Shown here in pieces: positions 35,605 through 42,520 of a stretch of DNA of 64,000 nt. Position numbers and translations under genes: made by a program. The notes beneath the pieces were generated by a model. The model had not been told where the DNA came from. It searched no databases and saw nothing but the letters and a program-made list of their open reading frames with translations. Each line of letters begins with the position of its first letter. Position 1 is the first letter of the stretch. Source of the DNA: Alphaproteobacteria bacterium (lineage in GTDB: Bacteria > Pseudomonadota > Alphaproteobacteria > Caulobacterales > Aquidulcibacteraceae). The stretch is taken from assembly GCA_016124655.1 (NCBI GenBank), contig WGNI01000002.1, forward strand, positions 310,001 through 374,000, written 5' to 3'.

Positions 35605-36177
35605 ATGATCGATGACGCGAAATCGGCGCTGCGTGACCGCTTGGCGCAAGTCCGGGCTGACGCGGAGCGCGCCACTCCGGACGCGGCTGAGCGGATTGCA
35701 GCGGGGCTGATCGCTGCGCTTGCGCCCAAGCCCGCGTTCGTTGCCGGCTATGTGAAGTTTCGCACCGAAATCGATCCGCTGCCTGCGATGCGTCAACTGG
35801 CGTCTCGGGGTGCGCGGCTATGTCTGCCGCGCACGCCCGCACGGGCAACAGACGCGCCGCTCGATTTTCGCGCATGGTCCGAAGGCGACGCCTTGGAGCG
35901 CAGCGCATTCGGCGTGATGCAGCCCTTGCCGACGGCGCCAGCGTGTTCGCCGGACGTCGTGCTTGCGCCGCTGTTGGGATTTGACCGCAGCGGCGCGCGG
36001 CTTGGTTATGGCCAAGGCCACTATGACCGCACGCTTGCGTCTCTCCGTCAGGCGCGATCCATCGTCGCCGTCGGCCTTGCCTACGCCGCGCAGGAATTGC
36101 CTTCCGCGCCGCGCGAGCCCCACGACGAAGCGTTGGACTGGATCGTTACGGAGAACGAAGCGATCCGCTGCGCCTAG
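35605..36177 (+). CDS. 5-formyltetrahydrofolate cyclo-ligase
   Basis: ATP-dependent conversion of 5-formyl-THF to 5,10-methenyl-THF (MTHFS; often called fau/ygfA). 190 residues. The signature GYGQGHYDRTLASL is intact, with VLAPLLGFDRSGARLGYG and the N-terminal KSALRDRLAQVRA. The start at 35605 matches family N-termini. It follows the 6S RNA as in most proteobacteria. Its TAG overlaps the stop codon of the convergent AHSA1-family gene (CTAG, 36174-36177). Confidence 0.93.
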   Translation: MIDDAKSALRDRLAQVRADAERATPDAAERIAAGLIAALAPKPAFVAGYVKFRTEIDPLPAMRQLASRGARLCLPRTPARATDAPLDFRAWSEGDALERSAFGVMQPLPTAPACSPDVVLAPLLGFDRSGARLGYGQGHYDRTLASLRQARSIVAVGLAYAAQELPSAPREPHDEALDWIVTENEAIRCA

Positions 36178-36659
36178 TCTTTCAGCGCCTTCGCGAACTC
36201 TTCAAGCTGCGAAATCATGAGGCCCCAGCCATGCTCGAACCCCATGTCGAGGTGCTGTTGTCGCGCATCTGACGTCATGTGAATGACGTGTGCGCGGTAG
36301 CGTGTGCCGCCAGCTTCGTCCTTGAAGGAGTGAATCGAGGTCATTGGCATCCAGGAAACGACAGGCCGCCAACCGCCGACCATTGCGGATGTGCCAACGA
36401 TGCGTTCTTGCGGCACTATCTCCAGGAAACATCCGGGATTGTCGCTTTCGCCGGTTCCGCCCTGACCGTCGGGGCCGGTCATGTAGGTGTGGAAACTGCC
36501 GCCGGGATAAAACTCGAACGCCTTCACTTCTGTGACCCAGGGCTTGGGGCACCACCATTCTTTGAGATTGTTGGGGTCCGACCAGGCGCGCCACAGCTTT
36601 GCGCGCGGCGCGGCGAGAAAGCGGGAAATCTCCAGATCGGTTTCAGGATTGAACGTCAT
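36174..36659 (-). CDS. SRPBCC/AHSA1-domain protein
   Basis: A 161-residue START-like fold protein. WRAWSDPNNLKEWWCPKPW and the terminal HGWGLMISQLEEFAKAL are hallmarks of the bacterial AHSA1 (Aha1-C-like) group, which bind small hydrophobic ligands. It overlaps the ArsR-family regulator upstream by 17 bases, a very common two-gene operon. Ligand unknown. Convergent with the cyclo-ligase gene, sharing the tetranucleotide CTAG for both stops. Confidence 0.9.
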   Translation of the reverse strand: MTFNPETDLEISRFLAAPRAKLWRAWSDPNNLKEWWCPKPWVTEVKAFEFYPGGSFHTYMTGPDGQGGTGESDNPGCFLEIVPQERIVGTSAMVGGWRPVVSWMPMTSIHSFKDEAGGTRYRAHVIHMTSDARQQHLDMGFEHGWGLMISQLEEFAKALKD

Positions 36660-36990
36660 CGCTGTCTCCTAGCGCCAGGACAAAAGCGTCCATGCGGTCA
36701 AAACGCGCCTCCCAGACCGAGCGTTGCTCGGCCAGCCAGGTCTGGGCGGCTTCCAATTGTTTGGGATCGATGCGGCAGGTGCGAACCCGGCCAACCTTCT
36801 CACTGACGACGAAGCCGCTTTGCTCCAGCGCCTTCAGGTGCGGGGCGATGGCCGGAAGCGACATCTTCAGCGGCTTGGCGAGTTCGCTCACGCTGGCGGG
36901 GCCGCGCGCCAGGCGGGCGATCACGGCCCGCCGTGTCGGGTCCGCGAGGGCTGCGAAAACGCGGTCGAGACTCTCCGATCGGTTAAGCAT
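36643..36990 (-). CDS. ArsR-family transcriptional regulator
   Basis: A 115-residue winged-helix repressor: VFAALADPTRRAVIARLARG, then VSELAKPLKMSLPAIAPHLKALEQSGFV. There is no Cys in the metal-binding helix, so it is a non-metal member of the SdpR-like kind that partners AHSA1 proteins. It overlaps the AHSA1 gene by 17 bases. An inverted repeat AAAACTT-N12-AAGTTTT at 37027-37052 lies 37-62 bases upstream and is a likely operator. Confidence 0.9.
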   Translation of the reverse strand: MLNRSESLDRVFAALADPTRRAVIARLARGPASVSELAKPLKMSLPAIAPHLKALEQSGFVVSEKVGRVRTCRIDPKQLEAAQTWLAEQRSVWEARFDRMDAFVLALGDSDDVQS

Positions 36991-37026
36991 GCTCTTAAGT
37001 ATTGGGCGTGGGGCTCTGCTTCAAGC

Positions 37027-37052
37027 AAAACTTAAGGTGTGGCTGAAGTTTT
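37027..37052. promoter_or_regulatory. Inverted-repeat operator candidate for the ArsR-family gene
   Basis: AAAACTT (37027-37033) and AAGTTTT (37046-37052) are exact inverted repeats with a 12-base spacer. It is AT-rich against a GC-rich background and lies between the divergent ArsR-family gene and yebC, so it could affect both. ACTTAAG also occurs near 36994. Confidence 0.45.
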
Positions 37053-37068
37053 AGGACTCGACCTGTGC

Positions 37069-37097
37069 TTGAGCCGTCTCCCGACGCCCGCTAGAAG
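37069..37097 (+). promoter_or_regulatory. Sigma-70 promoter candidate for yebC
   Basis: TTGAGC (37069-37074), 17-base spacer, TAGAAG (37092-37097). The predicted start is about 33 bases before the yebC ATG. Confidence 0.45.
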
Positions 37098-37136
37098 GCC
37101 GCCTTTCCGCCACACGCAGCTGACAAGCGAAGGCCC

Positions 37137-37880
37137 ATGGCCGGTCACTCCAAGTTCGCCAACATCATGCACCGCAAGGGCGCGCAGGACAAAAAGCGCG
37201 CCCAGGCCTTCACAAAGCTGGCGCGGGAAATCCAGGCGGCCGTGCGCGTGGGCGGGGCGGACCCGGCAGGCAATCCACGGCTGCAGCGCGCAGTCGCGAT
37301 GGCGCGCGCGCAATCCATGCCGAAAGACAATATCCAGCGCGCGATCGACCGCGGGTCGGGCGTCGGCGGCGAAGATCTCGTGGAAATCCGCTACGAAGGC
37401 TTTGGGCCGGGCGGTGTGGGCGTGATCGTTGAGTGCCTGACCGACAACCGCAATCGCACCGCGGGCGATGTGCGCGCGGCGTTTGCGAAGAATGGCGGGA
37501 ACTTGGGCGAGACCAATTCCGTGACCTTTGGCTGGGACCGCGTGGGCGAGGTGCGTTATCCGCTCGCCAAGGCGGACGAGGATTCCATGCTTGAAGCGGC
37601 CATCGAGGCCGGCGCCGACGATTGCCAAGCGGAGGACGAAGATCACGTCATCACCTGCGCCATGGACGGGCTGTCGGAGGTTGCGTCGGCGCTGGAAGCG
37701 CGGTTTGGCGAAGCGGCGTCAGCGAAGATCGTATGGCGGCCGCAGATGACTTTGCCGGTTGAAGGGGATGCTGCGGCGTCGCTGGTGAAGCTGATCAGCA
37801 CGCTCGACGATCATGACGACGTGCAGACGGTGTACGCCAATTTCGACATGAGCGACGCGGAGATGGAGCGCCTGGCGTGA
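37137..37880 (+). CDS. yebC: YebC/PmpR-family protein (TACO1-like)
   Basis: Family members act as DNA-binding regulators or, as shown for TACO1 and YebC, assist ribosomes through proline stretches. 247 residues. MAGHSKFANIMHRKGAQDKK and MARAQSMPKDNIQRAIDRG are hallmarks, followed by YEGFGPGGVGVIVECLTDNRNRT. GAAGG precedes the ATG. The common partner ruvC does not follow; instead the next gene begins at an overlapping GTGA (37877-37880). Confidence 0.96.
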   Translation: MAGHSKFANIMHRKGAQDKKRAQAFTKLAREIQAAVRVGGADPAGNPRLQRAVAMARAQSMPKDNIQRAIDRGSGVGGEDLVEIRYEGFGPGGVGVIVECLTDNRNRTAGDVRAAFAKNGGNLGETNSVTFGWDRVGEVRYPLAKADEDSMLEAAIEAGADDCQAEDEDHVITCAMDGLSEVASALEARFGEAASAKIVWRPQMTLPVEGDAAASLVKLISTLDDHDDVQTVYANFDMSDAEMERLA

Positions 37881-38263
37881 GGCGCGCCGCGCTGATAATT
37901 GCCGCTCTGTTCTTTTCCTGGGGACTATCGCCTGCGCGTGGGCAAACCGTCACCGAGGCGGGATTGCGTTGGGAGCAGACGCCAGCGCCGGCGGACTTTG
38001 CGCGCTTTTATCCTCAGGCGGCGCTGGAGAGGGGTATAAGCGGTCGCGTCGTCCTGGATTGCCGTGTGGTGACCGGCGCAAAAGTCGCGTGCGGCATTCT
38101 TGAAGAAGACCCCGCGGGATTTGGTTTCGGGGCCTCCGCGCTCCGTATTTCGCCGAGATTTCAGGTTGGACTTGAAGCCGCTGACGGCGGCCCTGTTCTT
38201 GGAAGGCGTTTGCGCATTCCGATATCGTTTCGCGTGGAAGACGCGCCGGCGCTAGCCCACTGA
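37877..38263 (+). CDS. Small secreted protein with a TonB C-terminal-like domain
   Basis: A 128-residue protein beginning with GTG at 37877 (GTGA overlap with yebC). A signal peptide (MRRAALIIAALFFSWGLSPA) is followed by one domain with FARFYPQAALERGISGRVVLDCRV, the pattern of the TonB/TolA C-terminal domain. There is no N-terminal membrane anchor of the TonB kind after cleavage, so it is a free periplasmic domain. Coupling to yebC looks incidental. Function unknown. Confidence 0.8.
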   Translation: MRRAALIIAALFFSWGLSPARGQTVTEAGLRWEQTPAPADFARFYPQAALERGISGRVVLDCRVVTGAKVACGILEEDPAGFGFGASALRISPRFQVGLEAADGGPVLGRRLRIPISFRVEDAPALAH

Positions 38264-38266
38264 GCG

Positions 38267-38548
38267 CTACACCGGCGCGCTTTGGGCCATGCCCGAAACG
38301 ATCGCCATGGCCGCGAGCACGACAAAGCCCGCGCTGAACGCTGAAAGCAGCACGAATTTCAGCACGCCGCCGCGTTTCTTGGCCTTGCGACGGGATTGCG
38401 CCTTCGCGCGCCGCTTCGGCGGCGCGCTCCGCCGCGGGCTGGGCGTGAGATCGATGAACGGCACGTCGATCGCGGCTGCGCCACCGGACGGCGCCTGACC
38501 GGGCTGATCGGGCAGCGCGCGCAGGCGGATCGTCTTTTGTCGGGCCAT
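38267..38548 (-). CDS. Small basic single-pass membrane protein, unknown
   Basis: A 93-residue protein: a hydrophilic N-terminal half ending in a strongly basic stretch (PKRRAKAQSRRKAKKRGG) and a single membrane helix near residues 62-85. Topology would be N-in. Convergent with the TonB-C-like gene with three bases between stop codons. No family recognised. The basic stretch could contact nucleic acid or lipid head groups. Confidence 0.62.
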   Translation of the reverse strand: MARQKTIRLRALPDQPGQAPSGGAAAIDVPFIDLTPSPRRSAPPKRRAKAQSRRKAKKRGGVLKFVLLSAFSAGFVVLAAMAIVSGMAQSAPV

Positions 38549-38669
38549 TCGATCACCTTACACTGAATCGCTCGGGCCCTGAAAACCCCGTGCAGGGGCA
38601 TAGGCCGCATGGACAATGCCGGCGCACCACACCATAGGCACACGACACTTTTCGGCGCGGGAAGCGAAA

Positions 38670-39641
38670 ATGCAAGGCGAAGTGATCGTCGTTTTCGGCG
38701 GATCGGGGTTCATAGGCAAGCATGTCGTGCGCGCGCTGGCCAAGCGCGGCGCCCGCGTGCGCGCAGCGGTGCGTCGGCCGCATCTGGCGCATCATCTACG
38801 CCCGCTCGGCGATGTAGGCCAGATTCAGGTGGTCCAGGCCAATGTCCGTTCCGAGGAGATGGTTGCGCGCGCGGTTGATGGCGCGGACGTGGTCATCAAT
38901 CTTGTGGGGCTGTTGTCCGAAACCGGATCTCAGACGTTCGCTGACGTTCAGGCCGAGGGCGCGCGGCGCATTGCGGAGGCCGCGGCGGCGGCTGGCGTTG
39001 ACCGTGTCGTGCATGTATCCGCCATCGGCGCCGACTTGCGATCGAAATCGAAATACGCCCGCGCCAAGGCAGAGGCGGAAGCAGCGGTGCGCAAGGCTGT
39101 TCCTGGCGCGGTCATCTTGCGGCCATCGATCGTGTTCGGGCCGGAGGACGGGTTCTTCAATCGTTTCGGGGAGATGGCGTCGCTGGCGCCGGCTCTGCCG
39201 CTGATTGGCGCTGCGACGAAGTTTCAGCCCGTGTTTGTCGGCGATGTCGCGGAGGCGGTCGCGAACGCGGTGGATCGCGCGGATGCACGCGGGCGCACTT
39301 ATGAATTGGGCGGGCCGCGCGTTTATACGATGAAGCAGCTGCTGCGCTATATTTTGCAGGAGACGCAACGGTCGCGGGCGCTTGTTCCGCTGCCGTTTTT
39401 CATCGCCGAGCCGTTGGGCGCGGTGTTGTCGCTGATCTTCAAGATTCCGCTGTTGGGCGCGCCGCCTCTGACGGCGGATCAGGTGGTTCTGTTGAAGCGG
39501 GACAATGTCGTCGCGACCGACGCTCTGACGCTGAAGGATTTGGGCGTGACGGATCTGGAGACCGTGGAAGCGATCGCGCCGTCCTATCTGTGGCGATTTC
39601 GCCCGTATGGGCAATTCCAGCAGGGTCCGCAATCGAGCTAG
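38670..39641 (+). CDS. NDUFA9-like atypical short-chain dehydrogenase
   Basis: A 323-residue NAD(P)-binding protein of the complex I NDUFA9-subunit family. The Rossmann motif VFGGSGFIGKHVVRALAKRG lies at the N-terminus, then VVINLVGLL and RVVHVSAIGADLRSKSKYARAKAEAE, with ILRPSIVFGPEDGFFNRF. In bacteria such proteins are not always bound to complex I. The start at 38670 has GGAAG before it. Its TAG overlaps the stop of the convergent DUF488 gene (CTAG, 39638-39641). Confidence 0.92.
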   Translation: MQGEVIVVFGGSGFIGKHVVRALAKRGARVRAAVRRPHLAHHLRPLGDVGQIQVVQANVRSEEMVARAVDGADVVINLVGLLSETGSQTFADVQAEGARRIAEAAAAAGVDRVVHVSAIGADLRSKSKYARAKAEAEAAVRKAVPGAVILRPSIVFGPEDGFFNRFGEMASLAPALPLIGAATKFQPVFVGDVAEAVANAVDRADARGRTYELGGPRVYTMKQLLRYILQETQRSRALVPLPFFIAEPLGAVLSLIFKIPLLGAPPLTADQVVLLKRDNVVATDALTLKDLGVTDLETVEAIAPSYLWRFRPYGQFQQGPQSS

Positions 39642-40072
39642 ATCGGTACCAAGTGCGTGGCTTGCACGCCATGTTCGGCAAGCGCGTCGCAAATGCGCGC
39701 GCGGTGGCACACGCGCCAGTCATGCTCCAGACATAACAGACAGACGCGCTTGGACTGCGCCATGTCTTTGAGCGCGCGCAACGCGAGTTGCGCCTCCGGC
39801 TGTGCGATCGCAATTTCGTAGATGGCGCGAAATGTCGCCAAGTCGCCGCGCTTTGACGCGTCGCGGCCAGCCCTCGGCGTGCCCAGCGCTTTGATATGCG
39901 TGTAGCCAATGCCGGCTTCTTCAAGGCTTGCGGAGAGTTGGCGTTTGGCGAAGCCGGCGCGGCGCGAGTTCGGCAATTCGCGCACATCGGCAAGCACCTC
40001 AATGCCGGCGGCGCGCAAAGCGGCGACCAGCTCCGCCTGGCCGGCGCGTTCGTAGCCGATGGTCCAGATCAC
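39638..40072 (-). CDS. DUF488 family protein
   Basis: A 144-residue protein with a GTG start at 40072 overlapping the uppP stop (GTGA). TIGYERAG, DVRELPNSRRAGFAK and the C-terminal VCLLCLEHDWRVCHR are DUF488 hallmarks; the Cys-rich tail may bind metal. Function unknown. Translationally coupled to uppP, which may be only positional. An upstream ATG (40105) would need a longer overlap with uppP. Confidence 0.88.
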   Translation of the reverse strand: MIWTIGYERAGQAELVAALRAAGIEVLADVRELPNSRRAGFAKRQLSASLEEAGIGYTHIKALGTPRAGRDASKRGDLATFRAIYEIAIAQPEAQLALRALKDMAQSKRVCLLCLEHDWRVCHRARICDALAEHGVQATHLVPI

Positions 40073-40899
40073 GCGCCCAAGCGGGCAAAGGCGCCGCTCT
40101 CCCACGCCAGCACCGCCAGGATCACGCCGCCTGCAACAATGCGGTACCAGGCGAACGGCGCAAAACCGACGCGCGTCACATAGTCCAAGAACGGCTTCAC
40201 GACGATCAAGGCGGAGATGAACGCCATGATGAAGCCGACGGCGATTTCGGCGGTGCGCTCCGGCGAGATGGCGTCTCTCACATCGAGAAAATCATGCACG
40301 AACGCAGCAAACATCGTCGGCATGGCGAGGAAGAAGGAAAACTCCGCCGCGGCCCGCCGGTTCAGGCCGAGAAGCAATCCGCCGAAAATGGTTGCGCCGG
40401 AGCGCGACACGCCGGGGATCATGGCGATGCATTGCATGAAGCCAATGCCGATGGCGCGTCCGATCGGCGTCTTCGCCGCGTCATCGACGGTCGGCGTCGG
40501 CGCGAAGCGTTCGATCACGAGCATAAGCACGCCGCCGATGATCAACGCCCATGCGATCACAACGAGGCTGTCATACAGCACGGTCTTGACGTAGTCGGCG
40601 GCGAACAGCCCGATCCCGACGGCGGGCAGGAACGCCAGGACGACCATCAGGGCGAACCGGCGCGCCTCAGGGCGCGTCGGCAGGCCGGTGATGGTGTCGA
40701 GGATGCGCTGTCGATAGAGCCACATCACGGCGAGGATTGAGCCCAGCTGGATCATCACCGTGAAGGCGCCGCCCTCGTCATGGTAGCCGATCAACCGTTC
40801 GCTTATGAGCAGGTGCGCGGTGGACGAGACGGGTAGAAACTCAGTGAGCCCCTGAATGACGCCCAGAAGCGCTGCCTTGAGCAGATTGGCGATGTCCAT
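40069..40899 (-). CDS. uppP: Undecaprenyl-diphosphatase (BacA type)
   Basis: Recycles undecaprenyl pyrophosphate to the monophosphate carrier for cell-wall synthesis; inner membrane. 276 residues with about eight helices. GVIQGLTEFLPVSSTAHLLI (catalytic Glu-rich motif) and MIPGVSRSGATIFGGLL (second motif) are intact. Its overproduction gives bacitracin resistance in other bacteria. It lies 173 bases from the divergent gltD start. Confidence 0.96.
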   Translation of the reverse strand: MDIANLLKAALLGVIQGLTEFLPVSSTAHLLISERLIGYHDEGGAFTVMIQLGSILAVMWLYRQRILDTITGLPTRPEARRFALMVVLAFLPAVGIGLFAADYVKTVLYDSLVVIAWALIIGGVLMLVIERFAPTPTVDDAAKTPIGRAIGIGFMQCIAMIPGVSRSGATIFGGLLLGLNRRAAAEFSFFLAMPTMFAAFVHDFLDVRDAISPERTAEIAVGFIMAFISALIVVKPFLDYVTRVGFAPFAWYRIVAGGVILAVLAWESGAFARLGA

Positions 40900-40966
40900 G
40901 CGTCCCCCGGCGTGTTGAGCGGCGACGCCTTGTAGGCGAGGTCATCTCCGGGGTCCAAGTCGCTCA

Positions 40967-40994
40967 TTGAGACAATAATACTGACTTATATGGT
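40967..40994 (+). promoter_or_regulatory. Promoter candidate of gltDB in an AT-rich island
   Basis: TTGAGA (40967-40972), 16-base spacer, TATGGT (40989-40994). The stretch 40965-41003 is strikingly AT-rich between the divergent uppP and gltD genes and may hold promoters for both; TATTAT on the minus strand (40980-40975) could serve uppP. Confidence 0.4.
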
Positions 40995-41071
40995 GTATTT
41001 TGCTTGTGAGAAGGCGCCGGATCGCGGTATTGCGGTTGCGAACACATGGTTTTTGCCCGGAGGCGCGCCGC

Positions 41072-42520
41072 ATGGCGGAGCGGATGTTGAAGTTTGTGTC
41101 CGTTCCCATGGCGCAGCCCGACAAGCGGGCTGTCGCGGACAGGGCAGACGATTTCTCTGAAATTTATAGAGAATTTTCCATCGCGAAGGCGGAGGAACAA
41201 GCTGCGCGCTGTTCGCAATGCGGCGTGCCGTTCTGTCAGTATCACTGCCCTTTACAGAACAATATCCCGGATTGGCTGCGCCTCACGGCGGAGAACCGGC
41301 TGCAGGAGGCCTATGAGGTTTCCGCAGCGACGAATTCCATGCCGGAGATTTGCGGGCGCATCTGCCCGCAGGACAGGCTGTGCGAAGGCAATTGCGTGAT
41401 CGAGCAGTCCGCGCATGGCACCGTTACAATCGGGGCGGTCGAGACGTTCCTCACCGAAACGGCTTGGGACCAGGGCTGGGTTGCGCCGATCCGGCCGCCG
41501 GTGGAGCTGGATCAAAGCGTGGGGATCATTGGCGCGGGTCCCGGCGGTTTGGCGGCGGCGGAGCGTCTGCGCCGTCGCGGTTATCGCGTGACGGTGTATG
41601 ATCGCTACGACCGCATCGGAGGACTGCTGGTTTACGGCATTCCCAATTTCAAGCTGGAGAAGTCGGTCGTTGAACGCCGCGCGCAGCATTTGCGCGATGG
41701 CGGGATCGAGTTCGTGCTCAATTGCGATGTGGGCGCTGATCTGTCGTTTGATGATTTGCGCGCGCGGCATGATGCGGTGTTGATCAGCACGGGCGTGTAT
41801 CGTGCGCGTTCGCTCGGCGATGTTCCAGGGCCCGCCAAGCATCTGATCCCCGCCATGGACTTTCTGATCGCGGCCAATAGGACCGGCCTCGGCGATGCGG
41901 TTCCGGAGTTTCAGAGCGGCGCGCTCGACGCAAAGGGCAAGCGCGTGATCGTTATCGGCGGCGGCGACACGGCGATGGATTGCGTGCGCACCGCCGTGCG
42001 GCAAGGCGCGAAGAGCGTGACGTGCCTTTATCGCCGCGATCGCGCGAACATGCCGGGCTCGCAACGCGAAGTGGCGAACGCGGAAGAAGAAGGCGTGGTG
42101 TTTGAGTGGCTTGCTGCGCCGAAAGCGCTCGTCGGCACGGCGCGCAAGATCACTGGCGTGCAGGCGGTGCGCATGCGGTTGGGCGCGCCGGACGCGAGCG
42201 GGCGGCAGAGTCCGGAAGAAACGCCCGGCTCGGCGTTCGAGGCGGCGGCGGACATGGTGATCTTGGCCTTGGGCTTCGACGCGGAAGACTTGCCGGAAGC
42301 GTTCGCGCAGCCGGAATTGAAGGCGACGCGCTGGGGAACGTTGCGGGTCGACTCCAAGACCATGCAGACAAGTCTGCCGGGCGTGTACGGCGCGGGCGAT
42401 ATCGTGCGCGGCGCTTCGCTCGTGGTGTGGGCGATCCGCGAAGGGCGCGACGCCGCCGACGCCATCCATGACGATTTGAAGCAACGCGCCGCGGACGCCG
42501 CGCGCGTGGCCGCCGAATGA
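41072..42520 (+). CDS. gltD: Glutamate synthase (NADPH) small subunit
   Basis: Passes electrons from NADPH through FAD and Fe-S clusters to GltB. 482 residues. The two N-terminal 4Fe-4S motifs read CSQCGVPFCQYHCPLQNNIPDW and ICGRICPQDRLCEGNC; then GIIGAGPGGLAAAERLRRRG (FAD) and VIGGGDTAMDCVRTA (NADPH); the end has GAGDIVRGASLVVWAI. The ATG at 41072 (MAERMLKF) has GGAGG nearby; 41084 is an alternative. It overlaps gltB by 4 bases (ATGA, 42517-42520). The order gltD-gltB is the reverse of E. coli. Confidence 0.96.
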   Translation: MAERMLKFVSVPMAQPDKRAVADRADDFSEIYREFSIAKAEEQAARCSQCGVPFCQYHCPLQNNIPDWLRLTAENRLQEAYEVSAATNSMPEICGRICPQDRLCEGNCVIEQSAHGTVTIGAVETFLTETAWDQGWVAPIRPPVELDQSVGIIGAGPGGLAAAERLRRRGYRVTVYDRYDRIGGLLVYGIPNFKLEKSVVERRAQHLRDGGIEFVLNCDVGADLSFDDLRARHDAVLISTGVYRARSLGDVPGPAKHLIPAMDFLIAANRTGLGDAVPEFQSGALDAKGKRVIVIGGGDTAMDCVRTAVRQGAKSVTCLYRRDRANMPGSQREVANAEEEGVVFEWLAAPKALVGTARKITGVQAVRMRLGAPDASGRQSPEETPGSAFEAAADMVILALGFDAEDLPEAFAQPELKATRWGTLRVDSKTMQTSLPGVYGAGDIVRGASLVVWAIREGRDAADAIHDDLKQRAADAARVAAE

